NCBI GenBank assembly: GCA_938039795.1
Contig: CALHWU010000122.1
Location: 1 to 13,628, forward strand
DNA from: an uncultured Muribaculaceae bacterium
GTDB lineage: Bacteria > Bacteroidota > Bacteroidia > Bacteroidales > Muribaculaceae
Length of the DNA: 13,628 bases
Direction of reading: 5' to 3'
Made by a program: the position numbers and the translations under genes. The notes beneath the pieces are model-generated. The model was not told the origin of the DNA, ran no database searches, and saw nothing but the letters and a program-made list of their open reading frames with translations. This document shows positions 5,916 to 13,628 of this stretch, one piece after another; positions within the stretch are counted from its first letter, which is position 1, and every line of letters starts with the position of its first letter.

Positions 5916-7991
5916 ATGAAACTACGCAACGTATTTTTAATTATCACATTGCTTTCCACTGCTTTCGCGGCCAAAAGCACGAATCCGGTAGACTCTCTTG
6001 CCATGAGAGTGACCGAGGGTACCTCTGCCGGACGAATACTGTTCCATGAACTTCCTTCCGAAGGGCCGGAATTCTTTGAAATCAGCGCTGATTCCGGCCA
6101 CGTCAAGATCGAAGGCAACAGCCGTGTGGCACTCGCCACAGGACTCAACTGGTATCTGAAATACGTTGCCGGCATCCATATTTCATGGAATAACCTGACT
6201 CAACCGCTGCCTGAACCGCTTCCTTTGCCCGGAGAAACCATAAGGAAAGCAGCATCGGTGCCCGATCGGTATTATCTCAATTACTGCACCTATTCCTATT
6301 CGATGCCATTCTGGGACGAGGACCGATGGATGAAAGAGATCGACTGGATGGCGCTGCATGGCATCAATATGCCGCTCACGATGACAGGTATCGAAACCGT
6401 ATGGCGAAACATGTTGAAAAAACTCGGATATACCGATGAAGAAATCGGACGCTTTATAAGCGGGCCAGCCTTCTTTGCCTGGTGGCAGATGAACAATCTC
6501 GAAGGGTGGGGAGGCCCGCTGCCTGACAAATGGTATGAGCGCCAGACCGACCTGCAACATAAGATAGTGGCTCGCATGCGCTCACTGGGCATCGAACCGG
6601 TATATCCGGGTTATGCGGGTATGGTGCCCCATGATATCCACGAAAAGCTCGGGTTCAAGGTGACCAACACAGGTAAATGGTGCGGATTTGTGCGTCCGGC
6701 CTTCCTTTCCCCCGATACAGATGAATTTCCACGCTTGGCCGATATGTATTATAGGGAGCTCGACAGCCTTTACGGAACAGCCAAATACTATTCCATGGAT
6801 CCTTTCCACGAGGGAGGCCCTGCCGAGAAGGTCGACATCCCTCTTGCAGGTCGTCGGCTCAAAGAGGCTATGAAACGAGCCAATCCTGAATCGGAATGGG
6901 TGATACAGAGCTGGGGAGGCAATCCGCGCCGCGACATGATCGACACCGTGGCGAGGGGCGACATGAAGGTGCTGGATCTTTACAGCGACAAGGATGCCAA
7001 GTGGCGTCGCCCGAATGTGTATGGCGATCATGAATGGATCTACTGCATGCTTCTGAATTTCGGTGGCAACATAGGGCTGCACGGACGCATGGACATGTTT
7101 GTCGACGGATTCTATGACGCCATGGCTGCCGATTCGCTCCACCGGCTGACAGGAGTGGGACTGACTCCCGAGGGTATCGAGAACAATCCCGTGATGTACG
7201 AACTGGCAATGGAACTCCCATGGCGGAGCGAGCGTTTCGACACACGCGCATGGCTTAAAGATTATCTGTCGGCTCGCTACGGCCGCGAAGCCACGCCTGA
7301 AGTCATCGAGGCGTGGGATGCCCTGCGAAACACCGTCTATAACGCTCCGGTCGACATGAAAGGACAAGGCACGCTCGAATCACTTTTCTGCGCGCGTCCG
7401 TCGTGGACGCCCCGCAGCGCATCGACCTGGGGCAGCTCAGAGATGTTTTATTCTCCCGACTCCACAGCCAAGGCGGCCCGACTCATGCTTAAAGCTGCTC
7501 CCTCCTATGGCGGCAACGCCAATTTCGCCTTTGACCTTGCGGATATCCGACGACAGGCGAATGCCGACGAAGGAAACCGCCTGATACGCCATATGGCCGA
7601 TCTTAAAGAACGTGGGCTGACCGACAGCCTGACGGCTGTATCCGAACAGTTCCTCAATCTTATCTTAATGCAGGACTCAACACTATCGGTTCAACCCGAC
7701 ATGTGTGTCGATACATGGCTTGATGCGGCAGGAAATCTCGCCGATGACGATACCGAAGCGAGAAAACTCTACAGGCGTAATGCAGCACAGCTCATTACAG
7801 TATGGGGCGACAGCGTGGCTTCCAACCTCGGCGGACTGCATGACTATAGTCACAGAGAATGGAGCGGACTGCTGCGCGAATTGTACTATCAGCGGTGGAA
7901 AGCATTTTTTGACTCTGAACTCCGCGGCGCTCCCAAGCCCGACTTTTATCTGATGGAGACTGAATGGGTCGGCAGAAGAGAGAATGACTGA
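5916..7991 (+). CDS. Secreted alpha-N-acetylglucosaminidase, glycoside hydrolase family 89
   Basis: A 691-residue GH89 enzyme related to human NAGLU and to Clostridium perfringens AgnC. Members remove terminal alpha-linked GlcNAc, as found in heparan sulfate and on gastric-type mucin O-glycans. The order is a signal peptide (1-19, MKLRNVFLIITLLSTAFAA), a small alpha/beta N-terminal domain (about 22-105), the TIM-barrel (about 115-440) and an all-helical C-terminal domain (about 445-690). By family comparison, E299 in MDPFHEGG and E419 in TPEGIENN should be the two catalytic glutamates. Other family-typical stretches are WMALHGINMPL (144-154) and WRNMLKKLGYTDEEI (163-177). The frame is open upstream to 5775, but that would read through the tRNA and its terminator, so I chose the ATG at 5916, which gives a clean signal peptide. 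Export to periplasm or surface is likely; there is no lipobox. No SusC/SusD or sulfatase gene is beside it. Confidence 0.95.
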   Translation: MKLRNVFLIITLLSTAFAAKSTNPVDSLAMRVTEGTSAGRILFHELPSEGPEFFEISADSGHVKIEGNSRVALATGLNWYLKYVAGIHISWNNLTQPLPEPLPLPGETIRKAASVPDRYYLNYCTYSYSMPFWDEDRWMKEIDWMALHGINMPLTMTGIETVWRNMLKKLGYTDEEIGRFISGPAFFAWWQMNNLEGWGGPLPDKWYERQTDLQHKIVARMRSLGIEPVYPGYAGMVPHDIHEKLGFKVTNTGKWCGFVRPAFLSPDTDEFPRLADMYYRELDSLYGTAKYYSMDPFHEGGPAEKVDIPLAGRRLKEAMKRANPESEWVIQSWGGNPRRDMIDTVARGDMKVLDLYSDKDAKWRRPNVYGDHEWIYCMLLNFGGNIGLHGRMDMFVDGFYDAMAADSLHRLTGVGLTPEGIENNPVMYELAMELPWRSERFDTRAWLKDYLSARYGREATPEVIEAWDALRNTVYNAPVDMKGQGTLESLFCARPSWTPRSASTWGSSEMFYSPDSTAKAARLMLKAAPSYGGNANFAFDLADIRRQANADEGNRLIRHMADLKERGLTDSLTAVSEQFLNLILMQDSTLSVQPDMCVDTWLDAAGNLADDDTEARKLYRRNAAQLITVWGDSVASNLGGLHDYSHREWSGLLRELYYQRWKAFFDSELRGAPKPDFYLMETEWVGRREND

Positions 7992-8029
7992 AACGTTTAT
8001 AAACCTTGAATAGCACTATATCTGAAATC

Positions 8030-8926
8030 ATGAATAAGCCAAAAGTATATTTTTGCAAAAGAATCAATGCCGAGAATCTCGTGAGAATATATGAAATGCT
8101 CGGACGCAAAGCCCATGGCAATGTAGCCATAAAGCTGTCGACCGGCGAAGGTGGCAATCCTAACCATCTTAGTGTAGACGTGATAAAGAAACTTGTGGGA
8201 CTCGTGGACGGCACTATCGTGGAGTGCAACACCGCATACGACGGCTCGCGGAACACCACTGCCGAACACCTTCAGACAGCCGCCGAGCATGGATTCACAG
8301 CCATTGCTCCGGTGGATATCATGGATGCCGAAGGTGAAATATCACTTCCGGTGAAGCGCGGACGTCATCTTAAAGAGAATTTCGTAGGCAAGAATTGGGA
8401 AAACTACGACTTCACGATGGTGCTCTCGCACTTCAAAGGACATCCCATGGCCGGTTTCGGCGGAGCATTGAAAAACGTTGCCATCGGAATGGCATCGTCG
8501 GCCGGAAAAGCATGGATACATACAGCCGGAGGTTCCAGAGATATCCCGGTTGACTGGGCCAATGTGCCGCCGCAGACCGACTTTCTTGAATCAATGGCCG
8601 AAGCTTGCGAATCGGTTTTTGAAGAAGCCGGCGAAAACATCCTTTTCATCAGTGTGGCCAACAATCTGTCGGTCGACTGCGACTGCGTGGCCGAACCGGC
8701 TCCCATAGAAATGAAGGATCTCGGCATACTGGCCTCACTCGATCCGGTCGCTCTCGACAGAGCCTGCGTCGACATGGTATATAATGCCGATGACGAAGGT
8801 AAAGCACACCTGATAGAACGCATGGAACAGCAACAGGCCACGCATCTGCTTGATTACGCAGAGGAGCTTGGACTCGGATGTCAGGACTATGAGCTTATAA
8901 AAATAGATGACGAGCCGGAAGCTTGA
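8030..8926 (+). CDS. DUF362 domain-containing protein, no ferredoxin domain
   Basis: A 298-residue protein of the DUF362 family, whose biochemical function is not established. Recognisable stretches are VAIKLSTGEGGNPNHL (32-47), IVECNTAYDGSR (63-74), SHFKGHPMAGFGGALKNVAIGMASSAGK (133-160, with several Gly and one His-Lys pair) and the tail motif LGILASLDPVALDRACVDMV (231-250). Cysteines 217 and 219 form a CDC motif in a conserved-looking segment before it, plausibly a metal or cofactor site (inference). Many DUF362 proteins end in or carry a 4Fe-4S ferredoxin module; the spaced cysteines for one are absent here. There is no signal peptide, so it is probably cytoplasmic. The ATG at 8030 is preferred over an in-frame TTG at 8006. 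It starts 38 nt after the GH89 stop and overlaps the next gene by 20 nt, so the three genes may form an operon. Confidence 0.88.
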   Translation: MNKPKVYFCKRINAENLVRIYEMLGRKAHGNVAIKLSTGEGGNPNHLSVDVIKKLVGLVDGTIVECNTAYDGSRNTTAEHLQTAAEHGFTAIAPVDIMDAEGEISLPVKRGRHLKENFVGKNWENYDFTMVLSHFKGHPMAGFGGALKNVAIGMASSAGKAWIHTAGGSRDIPVDWANVPPQTDFLESMAEACESVFEEAGENILFISVANNLSVDCDCVAEPAPIEMKDLGILASLDPVALDRACVDMVYNADDEGKAHLIERMEQQQATHLLDYAEELGLGCQDYELIKIDDEPEA

Positions 8927-9431
8927 CGAAATAGCCAGGAGGTATCGTGTAGTTGCGATGTGTGGCGTGAGCGGAGCAGGGAAAACCTATTGCGCGCGTA
9001 AGCTTGTCGGTCAGGGATTCGTACGCCTTTCATCGGATGAAATCATATGGCAGCGATATGGCGATGAATTCCCCGGTCTTGATCCGGAAACCCATCGGCA
9101 GGCGTTTCTGTGGGCGGCTGAAGAGATCGACAAACGCACTGCCGCTCTTATCGCAAAAGGTGAGCGCATCGTGGTCGACTCCACCATGTGCAAGCGACAG
9201 AGACGCGAAGCTTTCCGAAATATTTGCAGAGCTAACGGCGTCGAACCATTATTTGTATATCTAAAGACACCTCTTGATACCATTATCCGGCGCATGAGCG
9301 AACGCCAGGGCACCGGTCCCGATGACCAGATCGTCAGCGAACCGCAACTCCGTTTATTCTTTTCCGGCTTTCAGACACCTGAAGAACAGGCCTCTGACGT
9401 CATCACTGTCGAAGAATCCGACCGAGAGTAA
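8907..9431 (+). CDS. P-loop kinase-like ATP-binding protein (AAA_33 / polynucleotide-kinase or zeta-toxin-like fold)
   Basis: A 174-residue P-loop NTPase of the small-molecule/nucleic-acid kinase type. The first strand RVVAMC (14-19) leads into Walker A GVSGAGKT (20-27). Asp44 in LSSD is a likely substrate-site acid, VVDST (89-93) looks like the Walker B/strand 3 region, and arginines at 128-133 (IIRRMSER) resemble a lid. This arrangement fits the AAA_33 group, which includes polynucleotide 5'-kinase domains, gluconate-kinase-like enzymes and zeta toxins; the substrate cannot be assigned. No antitoxin-like gene precedes it, which argues against a zeta toxin. The ATG at 8907 was chosen because the next ATG would delete the first beta strand. 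It overlaps the DUF362 gene by 20 nt in another frame, which suggests translational coupling. A terminator-like hairpin follows 28 nt after the stop. Confidence 0.85.
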   Translation: MTSRKLDEIARRYRVVAMCGVSGAGKTYCARKLVGQGFVRLSSDEIIWQRYGDEFPGLDPETHRQAFLWAAEEIDKRTAALIAKGERIVVDSTMCKRQRREAFRNICRANGVEPLFVYLKTPLDTIIRRMSERQGTGPDDQIVSEPQLRLFFSGFQTPEEQASDVITVEESDRE

Positions 9432-9459
9432 AACAGTCAATAAATACTGAATATCATAT

Positions 9460-9493
9460 TTACGGCGGCATAATGGATGTTATGCCGCCGTGA
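9460..9493. terminator. Bidirectional terminator hairpin between convergent genes
   Basis: A perfect 12-bp stem (ACGGCGGCATAA at 9462-9473 with TTATGCCGCCGT at 9480-9491) and a 6-nt loop, extendable by a T-G and a T-A pair. It sits between the P-loop kinase stop (9431) and the prfC stop (9523). It could serve both strands, though the T tracts on either side are short. Confidence 0.7.
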
Positions 9494-9522
9494 TTTGTCC
9501 TATGACTGTCGTAACTGCGATG

Positions 9523-11103
9523 TCAGAATTCAGACGAGAAGAAGAACTGTATCTTGGGGAAATCAGTCTGGGCCATCTGGAGGACGTAGGATGAATCAGC
9601 AAGAAATACGTCGCGTCCCTCTCGGTCTGTAGCCATGAACTGATGCTTACGACGTTTGAAGGCTTCAAGAGCCTCCTGATCGTCGCTCTTGATCCAGCAC
9701 GCCTTATACAGTGATATCGGTTCCCAACGGCACTGTGCCCCATATTCATGGAGAAGACGGTATTGTATGACCTCAAACTGCAGCTGACCGACAGTACCGA
9801 TGATCTTGCGTCCGTTGAACTGGTTGGTAAACAGCTGAGCCACACCCTCGTCCATGAGCTGCTGTATGCCCTTGTCGAGCTGCTTCGACTTCATGGGATC
9901 GGTGTTCTCGATATATTTGAACATTTCCGGCGAGAAACTCGGCAACCCCTTGAAATGCAGCTCTTCCGATGTAGTAAGCGTATCACCGATCTTGAAATTG
10001 CCGGTATCCGGAATGCCCACGATATCGCCGGGATAGGCCTCATCGACAATACTCTTTTTCTGGGCCATGAAGGCAGTGGGTGCGGCAAACTTCAGAGTTT
10101 TGCCTGAACGCACATGACGGTATGGAGCGTTGCGCTCAAACTTTCCGGAACATATTTTCACAAAAGCGATGCATGAACGGTGGTTGGGATCCATGTTGGC
10201 ATGAATCTTGAACACGAAACCCGAAAATGCCTCTTCCTCCGGGCTAACCTTGCGTTCAACGGCTTCGATGGGGCGGGGCGACGGAGCTATTTTAACGAAA
10301 CAGTCGAGCAGCTCCTTGACTCCGAATGTATTAAGTGCTGATCCGAAAAACACCGGAGCGACTTTTCCCGCGAGATATTCCTGGGGGTCGAATTCGGGAT
10401 AGACCCCCTCGATAAGTTCCAGATCCTCACGAAGCTTTGACGCGTCGTTTTCACCGACCGCCCCGTCAATGCGCGGATCGTCGACGCTGTCGATCTCCAC
10501 ACGCTCGGTCACTTTCTGTTTGTCGGGTGTGAAAAGATCAAGTGAATGCTCGTGGATATTGTATACTCCCTTGAATTTTGCGCCAATATTGATGGGCCAG
10601 CTCAGGGGACGGACTGCGATATGCAGCTCCTGCTCCAATTCATCAAGAATATCAAACGGATCGCGTCCCTCACGGTCAAGCTTATTTACAAATATGATCA
10701 CCGGGGTATTTCGCATGCGGCATACTTCCATGAGTTTGCGTGTCTGCTGCTCGACGCCCTTCGCTACGTCTACGACTATGATCACACTGTCTACTGCAGT
10801 AAGAGTGCGATAAGTGTCTTCGGCAAAATCCTGGTGTCCCGGAGTATCGAGAATATTGATCTTGTAGCCATCGTATTCAAAACCCATCACAGAAGTGGCC
10901 ACAGAGATCCCCCTCTGCTTCTCGATCTCCATCCAGTCGCTCGTGGCCGTCTTTTTGATCTTGTTGGATTTGACGGCTCCGGCTATATGTATCGCACCTC
11001 CGAAGAGAAGCAGTTTCTCAGTGAGAGTAGTCTTACCCGCATCGGGGTGGGATATGATCGCAAACGTGCGTCGGCGACTTATTTCGTCGGTCAGTTGTGA
11101 CAT
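9523..11103 (-). CDS. prfC: Peptide chain release factor 3 (RF3)
   Basis: Translational GTPase that recycles RF1/RF2 from the ribosome after peptide release, and in some bacteria takes part in post-peptidyl-transfer quality control. The product is 526 residues, close to the E. coli length. GTPase motifs: G1 SHPDAGKTT (18-26), the RGISV switch I region (64-68), G3 DTPGH (86-90) and G4 NKLD (140-143). The insert KIKKTATSDWMEIEKQRG (48-65) is characteristic of RF3 rather than EF-G. The C-terminal part carries GTVGQLQFEV and a tail ending in FFSSEF, after the translation-factor beta-barrel domains. The ATG at 11103 gives the standard MSQLTDEISRRRTFAIISHPDAGKT-type N-terminus. It is transcribed alone, convergent with the P-loop kinase gene and divergent from the RNA methyltransferase operon. 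Confidence 0.97.
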   Translation of the reverse strand: MSQLTDEISRRRTFAIISHPDAGKTTLTEKLLLFGGAIHIAGAVKSNKIKKTATSDWMEIEKQRGISVATSVMGFEYDGYKINILDTPGHQDFAEDTYRTLTAVDSVIIVVDVAKGVEQQTRKLMEVCRMRNTPVIIFVNKLDREGRDPFDILDELEQELHIAVRPLSWPINIGAKFKGVYNIHEHSLDLFTPDKQKVTERVEIDSVDDPRIDGAVGENDASKLREDLELIEGVYPEFDPQEYLAGKVAPVFFGSALNTFGVKELLDCFVKIAPSPRPIEAVERKVSPEEEAFSGFVFKIHANMDPNHRSCIAFVKICSGKFERNAPYRHVRSGKTLKFAAPTAFMAQKKSIVDEAYPGDIVGIPDTGNFKIGDTLTTSEELHFKGLPSFSPEMFKYIENTDPMKSKQLDKGIQQLMDEGVAQLFTNQFNGRKIIGTVGQLQFEVIQYRLLHEYGAQCRWEPISLYKACWIKSDDQEALEAFKRRKHQFMATDREGRDVFLADSSYVLQMAQTDFPKIQFFFSSEF

Positions 11104-11133
11104 TGATTAATGGATTTTTGCTTTTTCGGAGTG

Positions 11134-11141
11134 CAAAGTTA
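11134..11141 (-). promoter_or_regulatory. Candidate -7 box for prfC (TAACTTTG)
   Basis: On the minus strand the sequence TAACTTTG matches TAnnTTTG and lies 30 nt before the prfC ATG at 11103. No convincing -33 TTTG was found at the usual distance. Confidence 0.55.
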
Positions 11142-11164
11142 CGGAGTTTTTCGTGATTTTGCAG

Positions 11165-11172
11165 TAATTTTG
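11165..11172 (+). promoter_or_regulatory. Candidate -7 box for the RNA methyltransferase-radA operon (TAATTTTG)
   Basis: TAATTTTG matches TAnnTTTG and ends 19 nt before the ATG at 11192. The -33 region is not clear. It stands 23 nt from the prfC -7 box on the other strand, so the two promoters face away from each other without overlapping transcripts. Confidence 0.55.
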
Positions 11173-11191
11173 CGGAATAAAGATACCCTAT

Positions 11192-11956
11192 ATGCAACTT
11201 ACCAACCAGATGAGGAAGTTCGTCGCGACGCTCGACGATGCCCGTGTGCGACGTGATTCCGGCCTCTTCAAATCCGAAGGGCAGAAGTGCGTGGCTGACA
11301 CATTCGGTTATTTCCCGCTCCATAGCCTTTATGCCACTGCGGCATGGATTGAAGAGCACCGGGAATTGTCATCACGAGCCGGAGAGTCACTGGCGGCAGT
11401 CACACGCCGCGACCTCGAGCGGATGAGTCATCTTTCCACGCCCCCGCAGGTAATAGCCGTCTATGAAATGCCTGAGGAACGGCTGCCTGATAATATCGGA
11501 AGCGACGGTCTCGCTCTCGCTCTCGACAGCATTCAGGATCCGGGCAATATGGGAACGATCGTGCGCCTGGCTGACTGGTTCGGAATAGATACGGTAGTGT
11601 GCTCGGCTGATTCGACCGATCCATATTCACCGAAAGCGATAATGGCAAGCATGGGATCAATCTCAAGAGTCAGACCGGTGAGAACCGATCTCGCAGCTCT
11701 GTTGCGCTCATCCGGCTCAACAATCTGCGGGACATTTCTTGACGGCGCCGACATCTACAGCAGCAGTGTGCCAAGCACTGGTATCATAGTGATGGGCAGC
11801 GAGGGTCACGGCATATCTGAAGAAATCGCCTCGCTGGTCGACATGCGGCTTAAAATACCTCCCTTTCCTCCCACTCGCCATGGCGCCGAATCGCTCAATG
11901 TCGGGATGGCCACAGCAATCATATTGGCGGAATTCCGCCGCCGGCAGATGAGTTAA
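11192..11956 (+). CDS. SpoU/TrmH-family RNA 2'-O-methyltransferase
   Basis: A SPOUT (trefoil-knot) methyltransferase of 254 residues that would transfer a methyl group from SAM to a ribose 2'-OH in rRNA or tRNA. The three SpoU motifs are clear. Motif 1 is LDSIQDPGNMGTIVR (111-125), with the key Asn119 and Arg125. Motif 2 is IVMGSEGHGIS (199-209). Motif 3 is ESLNVGMATAIIL (233-245). The N-terminal 95 residues resemble the substrate-binding domain of RlmB/YsgA-type enzymes, starting near RRDSGLFKSEGQKCV (20-34). The exact target nucleotide cannot be assigned. It is the first gene of a rightward operon, 10 nt ahead of radA, and divergent from prfC. Confidence 0.93.
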   Translation: MQLTNQMRKFVATLDDARVRRDSGLFKSEGQKCVADTFGYFPLHSLYATAAWIEEHRELSSRAGESLAAVTRRDLERMSHLSTPPQVIAVYEMPEERLPDNIGSDGLALALDSIQDPGNMGTIVRLADWFGIDTVVCSADSTDPYSPKAIMASMGSISRVRPVRTDLAALLRSSGSTICGTFLDGADIYSSSVPSTGIIVMGSEGHGISEEIASLVDMRLKIPPFPPTRHGAESLNVGMATAIILAEFRRRQMS

Positions 11957-11966
11957 ATCCGTTGAT

Positions 11967-13334
11967 ATGGCAAAGATCAAGACAGTATGGGTATGCAGCG
12001 CATGCGGCAACGATTTCCCCAAATGGGAAGGACGGTGCAGCGCATGCGGCGCCTGGAATACTCTGGTAGAGGAGAAAGTAGCAGTAGAAAACGCTTCCAG
12101 ATCAAAAGGAGGATTGTCGTCGCGTCAGAAACCGAAACCTCTGCGTGTGTCTGAGATAGAAACTTCCGACGCACCACGCATCCGTATGCCGAGCAAAGAA
12201 CTAAACAGGGTGCTCGGAGGGGGCCTCGTGCCAGGATCAATGGTGCTTATCGGCGGCGAACCCGGAATAGGCAAATCCACTCTCGTGCTGCAGAACACTC
12301 TGTCGATACAGTCACGTAAGGTGCTTTATGTGTCGGGAGAGGAGAGCGCCATGCAGATCAAGATGCGTGCCGAAAGGCTCGGACGTCAGAGCGAAACGGT
12401 ATATATCGTATGCGATACATCGCTTGAAAACATTTTCGAGCATATCGAGAATGTGGATCCCGGTCTCATTGTCATTGATTCCATTCAGACCATTGCTTCC
12501 GAGGAACTTGAATCGCCTGCCGGAAGTGTCGGGCAGGTGCGTGAATGTTCTGCCCGACTGCTGCGTTATGCAAAAGAGAGCGGCGTGCCGGTAATCGTGA
12601 TCGGCCATATCACCAAAGAGGGGAATATTGCCGGCCCGAAAGTGCTGGAACATATCGTCGACACAGTGCTCCAGTTTGAAGGTGACAGACATTATCTCTA
12701 CCGGCTGCTGAGATCAATCAAAAACCGCTTCGGAAGCACTTCGGAGCTTGGTATCTACGAAATGGTGCGGACAGGCTTGCGGGAGGTCACGAATCCATCG
12801 GAAATATTGCTGTCGCAGACCGACGACCATCTTTCGGGCACGGCAATTGGTGTGACGATGGAGGGCATACGGCCTCTGATGATAGAGGTGCAGGCGCTGG
12901 TAAGTACAGCTGCCTACGGCACCCCCCAGCGGTCAGTCACAGGCTTCGACGCCAAGCGTATGAACATGCTCCTGGCCGTGCTTGAGAAGCGTGTCGGCTT
13001 CAAACTCGCGCAAAAGGACGTGTTCCTGAACATCGCCGGCGGCATGAAAGTCAACGATCCGGCACTGGATCTTGCTGTGATCAGCGCCATATTGTCGAGC
13101 AACGTCGATATGGCAGTGCCGCGCACGGTATGCATGGCCGGAGAGGTAGGACTGACTGGCGAGATACGTCCCGTCACACGTGTGGAGCAGCGCATTCAGG
13201 AGGCCGAGAAGCTCGGGATGGAACAGATCATCATTCCCCGCAGCAACGTGAAAGGCATGGATCTCGGGTCGCTCAACATAAAGATCACTGAAGTCAGCAA
13301 AGTGGAGGAAGCTTTCCGCATGCTGTTCTCCTGA
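11967..13334 (+). CDS. radA: DNA repair protein RadA
   Basis: A RecA-related ATPase (Sms) that in other bacteria helps process recombination intermediates by DNA-branch migration. The 455-residue product has the expected architecture. It starts with a C4 zinc finger (C10, C13, C24, C27), followed by a RecA-like core with Walker A GEPGIGKST (97-105) and Walker B LIVIDSIQT (167-175). The RadA-specific KNRFG motif (252-256) comes next, and the C-terminal domain from about residue 285 resembles Lon protease. GGMKVNDPALDLAVISAI (353-370) is typical of that last domain. The ATG at 11967 places the zinc finger at the usual distance from the N-terminus. It is 10 nt after the RNA methyltransferase gene and 12 nt before the transporter gene, so an operon is likely. 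Confidence 0.97.
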   Translation: MAKIKTVWVCSACGNDFPKWEGRCSACGAWNTLVEEKVAVENASRSKGGLSSRQKPKPLRVSEIETSDAPRIRMPSKELNRVLGGGLVPGSMVLIGGEPGIGKSTLVLQNTLSIQSRKVLYVSGEESAMQIKMRAERLGRQSETVYIVCDTSLENIFEHIENVDPGLIVIDSIQTIASEELESPAGSVGQVRECSARLLRYAKESGVPVIVIGHITKEGNIAGPKVLEHIVDTVLQFEGDRHYLYRLLRSIKNRFGSTSELGIYEMVRTGLREVTNPSEILLSQTDDHLSGTAIGVTMEGIRPLMIEVQALVSTAAYGTPQRSVTGFDAKRMNMLLAVLEKRVGFKLAQKDVFLNIAGGMKVNDPALDLAVISAILSSNVDMAVPRTVCMAGEVGLTGEIRPVTRVEQRIQEAEKLGMEQIIIPRSNVKGMDLGSLNIKITEVSKVEEAFRMLFS

Positions 13335-13346
13335 CTATGTCGCATC

Positions 13347-13628
13347 ATGTGGGTTGCTCTGGCTCTGATATCGGCTGCATGCCTGGGATTCTATGACGTG
13401 ATGAAGAAATTGTCGGTGCGTGACAACGACGTGCTGACAGTGCTTATGCTCAATACCGTTTTCGGCGCACTGCTCATGTCGCCGGTACTTGTCGGCACTA
13501 TGACAGCAGGGGATTGCTCGATAATGACGGCTTCAGATCATGCCCTGATTGTAGTGAAGTCATTCATCGTGCTCGGTTCATGGATCTTAGGATATTTTGC
13601 CATAAAACATCTGCCAATGACTATTCAG
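13347..13628 (+). CDS. EamA/DMT-family transporter, N-terminal part (cut by window edge)
   Basis: The ATG at 13347 opens a frame that stays open to the right edge (94 codons seen). The product begins MWVALALISAACLGFYDVMKK, with an inside-positive loop after the first hydrophobic helix. Further hydrophobic segments are at about residues 31-50 and 67-86. The pattern of short helices with a small first helix ending in DVxKK, followed by YFAIKHLPMTIQ, is typical of drug/metabolite superfamily permeases. Full-length members have about ten helices and 280-300 residues, so roughly two thirds are missing. The substrate is not known. An ATG at 13337 reads into an early stop and was not used. The gene follows radA by 12 nt and is likely cotranscribed. 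Confidence 0.85.
   Translation, partial: MWVALALISAACLGFYDVMKKLSVRDNDVLTVLMLNTVFGALLMSPVLVGTMTAGDCSIMTASDHALIVVKSFIVLGSWILGYFAIKHLPMTIQ

Noticed and set aside
6582..7367. A 261-codon open frame on the minus strand within the GH89 gene
   Set aside because: It is the shadow of a strongly supported GH89 coding frame. Its product has no recognisable domain and a composition typical of antisense frames.
8907..9431. Zeta-type toxin of a toxin-antitoxin system
   Set aside because: The preceding gene is a DUF362 protein of about 300 residues, not a small epsilon-like antitoxin, and the motifs fit the wider P-loop kinase group equally well.

Overview
This window looks like chromosomal core and near-core DNA from a member of the Bacteroidales, most likely a gut Muribaculaceae-type species. 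The reasons are the Bacteroidetes-type -7 promoter boxes (TAnnTTTG) ahead of several genes, the absence of Shine-Dalgarno sequences at most starts, a fused aspartokinase/homoserine dehydrogenase, a signal-peptide-bearing GH89 glycosidase, and a base composition near 50% G+C. The family-level assignment is an inference; the phylum/order is better supported. No transposase, integrase, phage gene, CRISPR array or rRNA was seen.

Layout, left to right. (1) The 5' part of thrA runs leftward off the left edge (1-1976, minus). It is divergent from lptB (2121-2987, plus), and the 144-bp gap holds promoter boxes for both plus a 19-bp dyad. (2) lptB meets, tail to tail, a two-gene leftward unit: a trmN6-like methyltransferase (3870-4592) whose 3' end overlaps the start of a CPBP membrane protease gene (3005-3910). 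(3) engB (4660-5274) and a 59-residue cysteine-bearing small protein (5337-5516) run rightward and are followed by a terminator hairpin. (4) A tRNA-His(GUG) gene sits with its own promoter and a strong terminator (about 5673-5866). (5) A rightward group follows: a secreted GH89 alpha-N-acetylglucosaminidase (5916-7991), a DUF362 protein (8030-8926) and an overlapping P-loop kinase (8907-9431). (6) A hairpin at 9460-9493 separates that group from the convergent prfC (9523-11103, minus). (7) prfC is divergent from a rightward operon made of a SpoU/TrmH-family RNA methyltransferase (11192-11956), radA (11967-13334) and the start of an EamA/DMT transporter cut by the right edge (13347 onward).

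Functionally most of the window is housekeeping: amino-acid biosynthesis (ThrA), lipopolysaccharide export (LptB), ribosome assembly and translation (EngB, RF3, tRNA-His, two RNA methyltransferases) and DNA repair (RadA). The accessory part is GH89-DUF362-kinase. GH89 points to removal of alpha-linked GlcNAc from host glycans. The DUF362/kinase pair has no assigned role. I do not see a convincing new multi-gene system. The best candidates for something undescribed are the small CxCxC protein at 5337-5516 and the overlapping DUF362/P-loop kinase pair.
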